In this document: in pieces, positions 1-7,708 of the stretch
Numbering within the stretch: the first letter of the stretch is position 1
Layout: the number at the start of each line of letters is the position of its first letter
NCBI GenBank assembly: GCA_002898215.1
Contig: BEIF01000001.1
Location: 1,215,602-1,279,601 of the forward strand
Length of the DNA: 64,000 nt
Direction: 5' to 3'
Origin: a bacterium HR29
GTDB taxonomy: Bacteria > Chloroflexota > Dehalococcoidia > Tepidiformales > Tepidiformaceae
Notes under the pieces: generated by a model
Databases searched by the model: none
What the model was told of the DNA's origin: nothing
What the model saw: only the letters and a program-made list of their open reading frames with translations
Program-made: the position numbers and the translations under genes

Positions 1-764
1 AGGAGGTGAGCGTGCGTACGCTCGTCCCGCTCGGTGCCGACATCCACACCTTCACCCTCTCGCCGGACGACCTGCGTGCCGTAGGCGAGGCCGACCTCGT
101 CGTGCTGGTGGGCGCAGGCCTCGAGGCTCCCTTCGAGGAGGCCGTGCGCCAGAGCGTACGCGGCCGGCTCCTCGTCCTCGCCGATGTCATCGAGTTCGAG
201 CCGTTCCCGGACGCCGCCCATGGGGACGGCGACGGCCATCCCGACGAAGAGGGCCACGGACCCCTCGACCCTCACATCTGGCTCGACCCCGACCGCTCGG
301 CGGCAGCGGCGCGAGCCATCGCCCAGGTCCTGGGCGAGCTCCGCCCCGAACGGCGCGAGCAGTTCGCAGCCAACGCGGAGGCGTACGCCGCGAAATTGGC
401 CGAAGCCGATGTCGAGGTACGCTCCCTCCTCGCGAACCTGCCCGAAGAACGTCGGTACCTCGTCACGTTCCACGACGCCTACGGCTACTTCGCCCGACGG
501 TACGGGCTGGAGATCCTCGGCTTCGTGGTGGAGAACCCCGACGAGGAGCCGAGCGCGGCGCAGGTCGCCGCCCTCATCGGCCGTATCCGCGAGCTCGGGG
601 TGACCCGCATCTACCGCGAGCCTCAGTTCTCCGCCCGGGTCATCGACCAGATCGCACGGGAGACGGGCGCGGAAGTGCGCGAACTCCCTTCGCACCCGAC
701 TCCGGAGCATCGGTCGCTCCCCGACCTTTGGCGGGCGATGGCACGGGCGATCGCCGGCGACTAG
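1..764 (+). CDS. Metal (zinc/manganese) ABC transporter substrate-binding protein, 5' partial
   Basis: This is the C-terminal part of a ZnuA/TroA-family solute-binding protein that captures Zn2+ or Mn2+ outside the membrane for an ABC importer. The reading frame is open to the window edge, and the first visible residues already lie inside the mature domain, so the signal peptide and start are upstream. Counting from the GTG at 6, the family's metal ligands are visible as His14 (GADIHTF), His90 (DPHIWLDP), His156 (TFHDAY) and Glu205 (REPQFS). A His/Asp-rich loop at about 72-84 precedes the second ligand, as is usual in zinc-type members. Substrate identity between Zn and Mn is not settled by sequence. 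The permease and ATPase genes would lie upstream, outside the window. Confidence 0.85.
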   Translation, partial: EVSVRTLVPLGADIHTFTLSPDDLRAVGEADLVVLVGAGLEAPFEEAVRQSVRGRLLVLADVIEFEPFPDAAHGDGDGHPDEEGHGPLDPHIWLDPDRSAAAARAIAQVLGELRPERREQFAANAEAYAAKLAEADVEVRSLLANLPEERRYLVTFHDAYGYFARRYGLEILGFVVENPDEEPSAAQVAALIGRIRELGVTRIYREPQFSARVIDQIARETGAEVRELPSHPTPEHRSLPDLWRAMARAIAGD

Positions 765-800
765 CGCCTCCGGTGCCGGGCTGCTGGTACGATGAGCGCA

Positions 801-825
801 GGCCCGCCTGCGCTGCAGGCGGGCC
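801..825 (+). promoter_or_regulatory. Perfect 11-bp hairpin just upstream of mfd, at the predicted mRNA 5' end
   Basis: Positions 801-811 and 815-825 are exact reverse complements (GGCCCGCCTGC / GCAGGCGGGCC) with a 3-nt loop. A TACGAT -10-like hexamer lies at 788-793, so transcription would begin near 800 and the hairpin would be the very 5' end of the mfd mRNA. No T tract follows, so it is a poor intrinsic terminator. It ends directly against an ATG at 826; a second in-frame ATG at 838 has GAGG at 828-831 as a ribosome-binding site. Role (mRNA stability or start selection) is inference. Confidence 0.6.
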
Positions 826-837
826 ATGAGGCGTTCG

Positions 838-3800
838 ATGGCAGGACCGCTCTTCGGCATCGCGTCGCATCTCCTTGCCCACGCCGGCGAGCGACTGCGC
901 GTCGAGCGGAGGCGAGCCTTCGGCGTGCCGGACGCCGCCCGGCCCATCGTCGCCGCTGCTCTGGCCGAGCTCGAAGACGGCCCCGTGCTCTGGGTCGTCC
1001 CCACACCGGCCGCCGCGCACGCCATGGAGGACGAGGTTGCCCTCTACGTGGAGCGCGTTCCCGTGGTGCGTCTGCCGGAGAGCGAGCGCCTCCCGTACGA
1101 GCTGTCGGGCGACGACCCCGCATCCGTCGAACGCCGCGACCGGGCGCTCGCCGTCCTCGGCGAAGGCCACCGCGCCATCGTCATCGCTTCGTGGGCGGCG
1201 CTCGCGGAGCACTGCCCCGGGCCGGAGACGCGGTCCGAACCGGTGCGAATCCGCGTCGGCCAGCGGTGCTCGCCGCCGGAGCTGGCACAGCGGCTCGAGG
1301 CAGCGGGCTATCGCATCGGTCCCCTGGCCGAGCGCCCCGGCGAAGCCGCCCGTCACGGCGGCGTGGTGGATGTCTTCCCCGTTGGCGGGGAGCGGCCCGT
1401 GCGCATCGAGTTCTTCGGCGATGAAGTCGAGAGCATCCGCGCCGTCGACCTTGCCACCCAGCGGAGCGTGGGGAGGCTGGAGGTGGCTGAATTTCCCCCC
1501 GCAGGCCTGGCGACGCGGTCCGTCCAGGAGGCGGCGCGCGAGCTGGCCAACCGCCTCGCCCAAGCCGGACCTGCAGCGGAGACAATCCTCCACGAGCTCG
1601 AGCTCATCGCCGAAGGCGGCCGAAGCCGCTATCCGGGCTTCTTCACCGCACTCCTTTCGCGTTCGACCGCTCTCGACTTCGTGCCCGATAGCGCCCTGGT
1701 CATCGTCGACGACGAGCGCGAAGGGTACGAGGCCCTGGCGCGGACCACGGAGTACTTCGCGCGCGTCCGGGAGGAGCGAGTCCGCCGAGGTCAGCTGCCT
1801 CCGGGACTGCCGGACCTCCTCGCTGGCGCCGAGGCCCTCCGGGAGCGACTGGCGGCCTTCGCCCGGCGGGCCGACTTGCTCCGCTTCGGTACGGAAGAGC
1901 TCGGCGTGGAGCGCCTTCCGGTCCGGCCCGCGCCCACCTTCGGGGGGCATGTGCAGCGCGCGGTCGCGGAGGCCGCCCGGCTGGCTCGGTCGGGAAGCCG
2001 CGTGGTCATCGCCTCGCAGCAGGCGGTCCGGCTGGCCGAGCTGCTGGAGGAGGAACGCGTCCCGGTGGCGCTGGTGCGGGCCGTGGACGACCCATCCCCT
2101 GGAGTCGTCACGGCGACGGCAGCGGTCGCCTCCGCCGGCGTCGTCGTCGGCGAGGACCTGTGGCTCTTCACCGACAGCGAGCTCTTCGGCTTCCGGAAGC
2201 AACGGCGAACGGTCCGCCGGCGGGAGGCGATTCGGCCGGAGCTGCTGGCCGACCTGGAGGTGGGCTGTTACCTCGTGCACGCGGAACACGGGATCGCCCG
2301 CTTCGGGGGGCTCGTCCGGCGCACGATCGGCGGAGTGGAGCGGGAGTACCTCGAGCTCCAGTACGCCGAGGGCGACCGCCTCTACGTCCCCACCGACCAG
2401 CTCGATGCGGTCTCGCGTTACATCGGGCCGAGCGACCGACCGCCGACGGTGACGCGGCTGGGCACGGGCGAATGGGCGCACACGAAACGTCGCGTCCAGC
2501 GGGCGGTCGCCACCATGGCGCGCGACCTCCTGGAGCTGTATGCCAAGCGCCAACTGGCCCAGGGGTTCGCGTACCCGCCCGACACGCCGTGGCAGCTCGA
2601 GATGGAGGCGGCCTTCCCGTATGTCGAAACGCCGGACCAGTTGGCGGCGATCGAGGACGTGAAGCGGGACATGGAGTCGCCGCGGCCGATGGACCGCCTC
2701 ATCTGCGGCGATGTCGGTTTCGGGAAAACGGAGGTGGCGATTCGCGCCGCCTTCAAGGCGGTGATGGCGGGGAAGCAGGTGGCCGTGCTCGTCCCGACCA
2801 CCGTCCTGGCCGAGCAGCACGGGCGCACCTTCCGCGAGCGCCTGGCCGGATTCCCCGTGCGCATCGAGGTGCTCTCGCGGTTCCGCAGCGAAGCGGAGCA
2901 GCGCGCCATCGTCGAAGCCACCGCGAGAGGGGACGTGGACATCCTCATCGGGACCCACCGCATCCTGCAGAAGGACGTGCAGTTTCGCGACCTGGGCCTG
3001 CTCATCGTCGACGAGGAGCAGCGGTTCGGCGTGGCCCAGAAGGAGCATCTGAAGAAGCTCCGGACCGAGATTGATGTCCTTTCCCTTTCGGCCACGCCCA
3101 TTCCCAGAACGTTGCAGATGTCGCTTTCCGGTATCCGCGACATGAGCACGATCATGACGCCCCCGGAGGACCGCCAGCCGGTGCGGACGTACGTCACCGC
3201 TTGGGACGACGAGATCGTGCGGGAGGCGATCATGCGGGAGCTGCAGCGGGGCGGGCAGGTGTACTTCGTCCACAACCGCGTGCAGAGCATCGGCAAGGTG
3301 TACGAGCGGCTGCGGCAGCTCGTGCCGGAAGCGCGCATCGCAGTTGGCCACGGTCGGATGCCGGAGGAGAAGCTGGAGCGGGTGATGGCCGAATTCGCCG
3401 CCGGCGAGCACGATGTCCTGCTCTGCACGACGATCATCGAGAGCGGCCTCGACATCCCGAACGTGAACACCATCATCATCGACCAGGCCGACAAGCTTGG
3501 CCTGGCCCAGCTCTACCAGCTCCGCGGACGGGTAGGACGGAGCGACCGGCAGGCGTACGCCTACCTCCTCTACAGCCCCGACCGGGCCCTCTCGGAGACG
3601 GCGCAGCGGCGGCTGGAGGCGATCTTCGAATCGCAGGAGCTGGGAGCCGGGCTCCAGATCGCCCTCCGCGACCTGGAAATCCGCGGAGCGGGCAACCTGC
3701 TGGGGACGGAGCAAAGCGGCTACATCGCCGCGGTGGGGTTCGAGCTGTATTCGAAGCTCCTGGCGGAGGCGGTGGAGGCCCTCCGGAGCGCATACGCGGG

Positions 3801-4281
3801 AGCGCCCGCTCCTCCGCGGGAGCAGCCTCCTCGACCGACGGTCGACCTCCCCCTCAGCGCCTTCGTTCCCGAAAGCTACGTTCCCGACCCGCACCAGCGG
3901 CTCGCGATCTACCAGCGGCTGGCCCGGGCCGAGACGGCGGCCGACATCGCCCAGCTCCGGGAGGAGGTTCGGGACCGCTACGGCCCCTTGCCCGAGCCCG
4001 TGGAGCATCTCCTGCTCCTAGCCCTGGTGCGCGTGCTCGCCGCCCGCGCCGGCGTGGAGAGCGTCACCGCCGACGAGGAGATGGTGCACGTCCGCGTGCG
4101 CGGGGGCGTCCGGCCGGAGCAAGCGGCGAGGGTGAAGGCGCTGGGTGCGCGCTGCCTGCTCGTGGGTCCGAACCAGGTGCGCATCGATCTCGGCCTCGCC
4201 GGGCGGGAGTGGACAACCTGGCTCGTGCGAGCGCTTCGAGCCCTGGCGCCGGAGCCGCGCCCGTCACCGGTTCCAGCCTGA
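838..4281 (+). CDS. mfd: Transcription-repair coupling factor Mfd
   Basis: Mfd removes RNA polymerase stalled at DNA lesions and recruits UvrA to the site. The protein is about 1147 residues, normal for the family. In order it shows an N-terminal UvrB-like region, the CarD-like RNA-polymerase-interacting domain near residues 470-540 (CYLVHAEHGIARFGG and the following YLELQYAEGDRLYVP), a RecG-like translocase with Walker A GDVGFGKTE near 623, DEEQ, the SATPIPRTLQ motif and the QLRGRVGRSDR motif VI, and a C-terminal TRCF domain. The start at 838 is chosen because GAGG at 828-831 is well spaced. The ATG at 826 would add four residues but touches the base of a perfect hairpin. uvrA, its partner, lies about 3.4 kb downstream on the other strand. 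Confidence 0.97.
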   Translation: MAGPLFGIASHLLAHAGERLRVERRRAFGVPDAARPIVAAALAELEDGPVLWVVPTPAAAHAMEDEVALYVERVPVVRLPESERLPYELSGDDPASVERRDRALAVLGEGHRAIVIASWAALAEHCPGPETRSEPVRIRVGQRCSPPELAQRLEAAGYRIGPLAERPGEAARHGGVVDVFPVGGERPVRIEFFGDEVESIRAVDLATQRSVGRLEVAEFPPAGLATRSVQEAARELANRLAQAGPAAETILHELELIAEGGRSRYPGFFTALLSRSTALDFVPDSALVIVDDEREGYEALARTTEYFARVREERVRRGQLPPGLPDLLAGAEALRERLAAFARRADLLRFGTEELGVERLPVRPAPTFGGHVQRAVAEAARLARSGSRVVIASQQAVRLAELLEEERVPVALVRAVDDPSPGVVTATAAVASAGVVVGEDLWLFTDSELFGFRKQRRTVRRREAIRPELLADLEVGCYLVHAEHGIARFGGLVRRTIGGVEREYLELQYAEGDRLYVPTDQLDAVSRYIGPSDRPPTVTRLGTGEWAHTKRRVQRAVATMARDLLELYAKRQLAQGFAYPPDTPWQLEMEAAFPYVETPDQLAAIEDVKRDMESPRPMDRLICGDVGFGKTEVAIRAAFKAVMAGKQVAVLVPTTVLAEQHGRTFRERLAGFPVRIEVLSRFRSEAEQRAIVEATARGDVDILIGTHRILQKDVQFRDLGLLIVDEEQRFGVAQKEHLKKLRTEIDVLSLSATPIPRTLQMSLSGIRDMSTIMTPPEDRQPVRTYVTAWDDEIVREAIMRELQRGGQVYFVHNRVQSIGKVYERLRQLVPEARIAVGHGRMPEEKLERVMAEFAAGEHDVLLCTTIIESGLDIPNVNTIIIDQADKLGLAQLYQLRGRVGRSDRQAYAYLLYSPDRALSETAQRRLEAIFESQELGAGLQIALRDLEIRGAGNLLGTEQSGYIAAVGFELYSKLLAEAVEALRSAYAGAPAPPREQPPRPTVDLPLSAFVPESYVPDPHQRLAIYQRLARAETAADIAQLREEVRDRYGPLPEPVEHLLLLALVRVLAARAGVESVTADEEMVHVRVRGGVRPEQAARVKALGARCLLVGPNQVRIDLGLAGREWTTWLVRALRALAPEPRPSPVPA

Positions 4282-4630
4282 GCCATGCCGCAGCCGCCTC
4301 CGGGACGGGCGAGGGAGTGGGCGGCCGAGACAGCAGCGAGGCCCCATCGCCACCGCACTCGACGACCAGGGGGCCCATGCTGGGAGCGCCGAGCCTCCAG
4401 CGGAAGTCGGCAAGTGGTACCCGGCTCGGGCGAGCGACCTGTCGGACTCCGCGCCCCGGGAGCGCAGCCGGGGGGAGCTGCCCCCTCGCGGCGAGGGCGG
4501 CGGCCACCTCCGCAGCCGAGAGCGTGTGTCGGACCTGCGCGAAGGCTCGCCGAACGGGTGGAAAAACCGCGGCGGCCGCTGGGCGGCTCGCCGATGGCGC
4601 CCCCTCCCAGCCGGGGCCCATACTGGAAGC
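4282..4630. other. Intergenic stretch after mfd with no convincing gene
   Basis: About 350 bp without a supportable gene. A minus-strand frame stays open across it and into the mfd 3' end, and some of its translation looks protein-like (alanine-rich helix followed by a Pro/Ser/Thr stretch), but it has no start signal or recognisable domain. The right edge holds a CATACT hexamer at 4619-4624, six bases before the next gene's ATG, compatible with a leaderless promoter. Confidence 0.4.
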
Positions 4631-5503
4631 ATGCGGCGCGCGAACCTCTTCACGATGCTCTCGGCGTACAAGCCTGGCGGCCCGGCCACTCCCTTCGAGA
4701 ACTACTGCACGAGCGCGCTGGCCTACCTCCTCATGCGCGGCCACCGGATGCTACGGGCGTTGTTCGCCCAGGCGGCGGGCGCCGGCAGCGAGCCGCTAGC
4801 CGATGTCGAGGTCCAGCCGCGCCTGGGCGACGCCGGCATGGCCGACCTCCTCCTCACCTACGAAGGCGGCAAGCGCGCCGTGGTGGAGGTCCACCTGGAG
4901 GCGTCCGGCCCGACGGCGCATCTGGTGGCGTTCGAGGAGGTGGGGAAGGGTTGGTACGTCCCGCCGGCGTTCATCCTCCTGGGATTGGGGCTCGAACCCC
5001 CTCCCCCGCCCTGGCGCCCGCTCACTTGGTGGGAGGTGGTCGACGCCCTCGAGGACGACCCGGACCCGCTGGCCCAGGAGTTCGCGGAGTTCCTGCTGCA
5101 GGATGTCCTCGGTCAGGGTCCCGTGCCGCTGGAGCAGGCCCTTTCGACGAACCGGCTGTACGCCCTCGGTGCGGCAGCTATCCGCCGCCGGTTCGGAGCG
5201 AAGGCGAGGTGCGTCAACAGCGCTTCGCCGCCCATGCAAGGACGGTACCGGTACTTGGGCACGACCTTCTCCCTCGGCGACGGCGACCCCACCTTCTGGA
5301 TCGGCATCGTCAACGAGCAGTTGCCCCTCAGCGAGCACTACCACCTGATGCTCGCGAGCAAGGAACGGCCGCTCGAATCGCCAGCGCCCAAGCCCAGAGC
5401 GGCTGGCAACTGGAATTGGCCCTACTGGACCGGGCTCGGGCGAGTCGTCCGTCCGCTGACCATCGAGGCGTACGACGAGCTGCTTCGACGCATCCCCACG
5501 TGA
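4631..5503 (+). CDS. Hypothetical protein with a PD-(D/E)XK nuclease-like core
   Basis: A 290-residue protein I cannot assign to a named family. Its N-terminal 100 residues resemble the PD-(D/E)XK fold: Glu23 in PFENYCTSALAYLL on a first helix, Asp72 in GMADLLLTY at the start of a strand, then a strand with VVEVHLE. The usual E-x-K appears as Glu86-x-His88, so the catalytic lysine may be replaced. The C-terminal half is rich in Trp and Pro and matches nothing I know. The ATG at 4631 lies 6 nt after a CATACT hexamer. It could be a defence or repair nuclease, or an inactive relative; function is unknown. Confidence 0.6.
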   Translation: MRRANLFTMLSAYKPGGPATPFENYCTSALAYLLMRGHRMLRALFAQAAGAGSEPLADVEVQPRLGDAGMADLLLTYEGGKRAVVEVHLEASGPTAHLVAFEEVGKGWYVPPAFILLGLGLEPPPPPWRPLTWWEVVDALEDDPDPLAQEFAEFLLQDVLGQGPVPLEQALSTNRLYALGAAAIRRRFGAKARCVNSASPPMQGRYRYLGTTFSLGDGDPTFWIGIVNEQLPLSEHYHLMLASKERPLESPAPKPRAAGNWNWPYWTGLGRVVRPLTIEAYDELLRRIPT

Positions 5504-5506
5504 CGG

Positions 5507-6508
5507 TCAGAGGTCGTCGCCGGCGAGCCGGACGAGCGTCCGTCCGCGGACCTGCCCCTTCAGGATGGCCGAGAGCACCTGAGGCAGACCCTCGAGGTCG
5601 GTTTCGTGGGCGATGGATTCCAGCAGCTTCGGCGGCTTCAGGTCGGTGGCGCAGCGCTGCCAGACGCGGATGCGTGTCTCGCGCGGGCACCACACCGATT
5701 CGATGCCGAGCAGGTTCACCGCGCGGAGGATGAACGGGATGACAGTCGTGTGAAGCTCGCGTCCGCCCGTGAGACCGGAAATCGCGATGGAGGCGCCGTA
5801 CTTCATCGTCCGCAAGAGGTAGGCCGTCGTGTCGCCCCCGACGGGGTCGACGGCGCCAGCCCAGCGCTCCGACTCCAGGGGCCGGTTCGAAGGCGCGCTC
5901 ACCTCCTCGCGCGAGAGGATTTCCGACGCCCCCAGCTCCCGCAGGTAGGCATGCTCGGAGGCCTTGCCCGTGCTCGCCGCCACCGTGTAGCCGCGCTTCG
6001 CCAACATGGCGACCGCAATGCTGCCCACTCCGCCGGTCGCGCCGGTGACGATGACCGGCCCGTTTTCGGGTCGAAGTCCGTGCTGTTCGAGCGCCTCGAT
6101 GGACAGGGCAGCGGTGAACCCCGCCGTGCCCAGGGCCATCGCCTCCTTGGCGGTTAGGCCCTCGGGGAGGTGCACCACCCAGTCGCCGGGCACGCGGGCG
6201 AGCTCGGCGAACCCGCCCGGGTGGGCAACTCCGAGGTCGTAGCCGATGACCACGACGCCGTCGCCGGGGCGGAAGCGCGGGTCCGCCGATTCGATGACCA
6301 CCCCGGCCAGGTCGACCCCCGGGACCATCGGGTAGGTGCGCACAACCCGCCCGTCGGGGATGGAGGCGAGCCCATCCTTGTAGTTCACGCTCGACCACTG
6401 AACTCGGATGGTGACATCGCCCGGCGGAAGCTGAGACTCGTCGAGCGTGCGGATGCCGGCGGTGAACTCGTCCCCGCGCTTGTCGACGACGAAGGCACGA
6501 TACGGCAT
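5507..6508 (-). CDS. Acrylyl-CoA reductase / YhdH-type zinc-free quinone oxidoreductase
   Basis: A medium-chain dehydrogenase of 333 residues in the YhdH/YhfP (AcuI) branch, which reduces activated double bonds such as acryloyl-CoA with NADPH. Diagnostic stretches are VNYKDGLA near residue 40, the VPGVDLAGVV strand-turn, the glycine-rich nucleotide site VTGATGGVGS near 150, and the C-terminal ESVWCP segment. No zinc-binding cysteine set is present, as expected. It stands alone, convergent with the preceding gene with only 3 bp between stops. The physiological substrate is not evident from context. Confidence 0.88.
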   Translation of the reverse strand: MPYRAFVVDKRGDEFTAGIRTLDESQLPPGDVTIRVQWSSVNYKDGLASIPDGRVVRTYPMVPGVDLAGVVIESADPRFRPGDGVVVIGYDLGVAHPGGFAELARVPGDWVVHLPEGLTAKEAMALGTAGFTAALSIEALEQHGLRPENGPVIVTGATGGVGSIAVAMLAKRGYTVAASTGKASEHAYLRELGASEILSREEVSAPSNRPLESERWAGAVDPVGGDTTAYLLRTMKYGASIAISGLTGGRELHTTVIPFILRAVNLLGIESVWCPRETRIRVWQRCATDLKPPKLLESIAHETDLEGLPQVLSAILKGQVRGRTLVRLAGDDL

Positions 6509-6662
6509 GGAGCCTCTCCCATCTCGATAGGTTCCAGCGAAGGATGCGCAGAGGATTCAGGTGCGAGCAAGGCTGGCCGATACCGGTCGGCCTAACCCGA
6601 CTGCCCGCGCAGCGCCGACTGCTCGGTGACGGCTCACGCTTCGCGGCCCGGCCCCATGGTGC

Positions 6663-7633
6663 TCACCAGCCCCGGTACAAGTCCAGCCGCAATGGCGAGG
6701 AGACACCACGACGCATGCCGACCTCACCACCCCCTACGGGATTCGCCACCTTCGGCAACGGCCCGAACGAAACCTCGCCTTCGATAACCGTCGGGATGCC
6801 GTCCTGGCACGTGGCCAGCGGAGCGGTGCCGGCCCCGTGTTCCGGAACGATGGGCAGAGCCGCGATTGCCGGCCCGCCGGCAACCTCCGTGTCGCACACC
6901 CGTGGCGGCGGAAGTGAGAAGTGACACGGGAAGCGTGGGCACCTCGACCGTCGGCGCGACCCGCGTCCTGTCGACCGTGCGAGGGCCGCCGAGACGGCCT
7001 CCCGCGGAGAAGCACCGAACGCATACGAGGCCAGCGCGTCGAGCGCGGGGTTGTCGTCCCCGTGAACGAGGGCCCGAAGGCCGTGCGACGCCTGGAAGGC
7101 CGCCATCGCCGCCCCGCGGGGAGCTTCAGCGGCGTCCCGGCCGCCTTCCCCAGCGTGCCACGGGATGTCCTGGCGCACATCGGCGGCGGCTCGTCGGCCG
7201 CCCGATCCGGCCCGGCTCCGATGCGCGAGCCGGCGATCACCCTCTCGAGCGGTGGGAGCCCCCGGTCCTTCGGCCAGGAGTGACGAACGAGGAGGGCTTG
7301 GGCGAACGTATCGCGCTGGAGGCTGGGCTCGGTAGAGGGGTCCACCTCCGGAGCAGCCGACAATGCCCGTGGCGACGGGGGTGCTCGCAGCCGGCGACAC
7401 CGGTGTGGGCGCGCTGGCGCCGCCGGAGGCACCGCCTCCTCGCACCCCCAAACTCGCACCCCGATGGTGAAGCCGACCGCCCCCAAGGAGCACCGCGGCC
7501 AGAGCCGCCCCAGCTTCGCGACGGAAACCGCGGTGTTTCGCTCATACCGTCCCAAAACCCGATACGAGCTGGACGCGAGCACACTGGGGTGGGATTCACA
7601 TCCAGCTTCCCGCCCCCACTGAAGCCAACGCAC
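6663..7633 (-). pseudogene. Possible decayed secreted/lipoprotein gene
   Basis: The roughly 1.2 kb between the reductase and uvrA (6509-7708) contains no intact gene. On the minus strand two overlapping frames together look like the wreck of an exported protein: a hydrophobic Gly/Val stretch ending near a Cys, a Pro/Ser/Thr-rich linker (APTPVSPAASTPVAT), then short plausible stretches such as SHGLRALVHGDDNPALDAL and CQDGIPTVIEGEVSFGPLP that fall in one frame while the other frame reads better elsewhere. This pattern suggests several frameshifts. Base use is less codon-like than in the flanking genes. I cannot name the ancestor, and the region could simply be non-coding. Confidence 0.35.
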
Positions 7634-7708
7634 GCCAGGCCGTCGGTCTTCCTCACGGCCAAGCGCGCGACAGGCCGGGCCGCCGACGTGCCGAGCAGCG
7701 ACGCCCTC

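Noticed and set aside
640-4008. A 1122-codon open frame on the strand opposite mfd
   Set aside because: It mirrors mfd in the frame where high third-position G+C suppresses stops; its translation is low-complexity Arg/Gly/Leu without any domain.
4064-4744. Minus-strand frame after mfd with some protein-like stretches
   Set aside because: No start signal or domain, and it overlaps the mfd C terminus and the next gene's start; kept only as a remark on the intergenic stretch.
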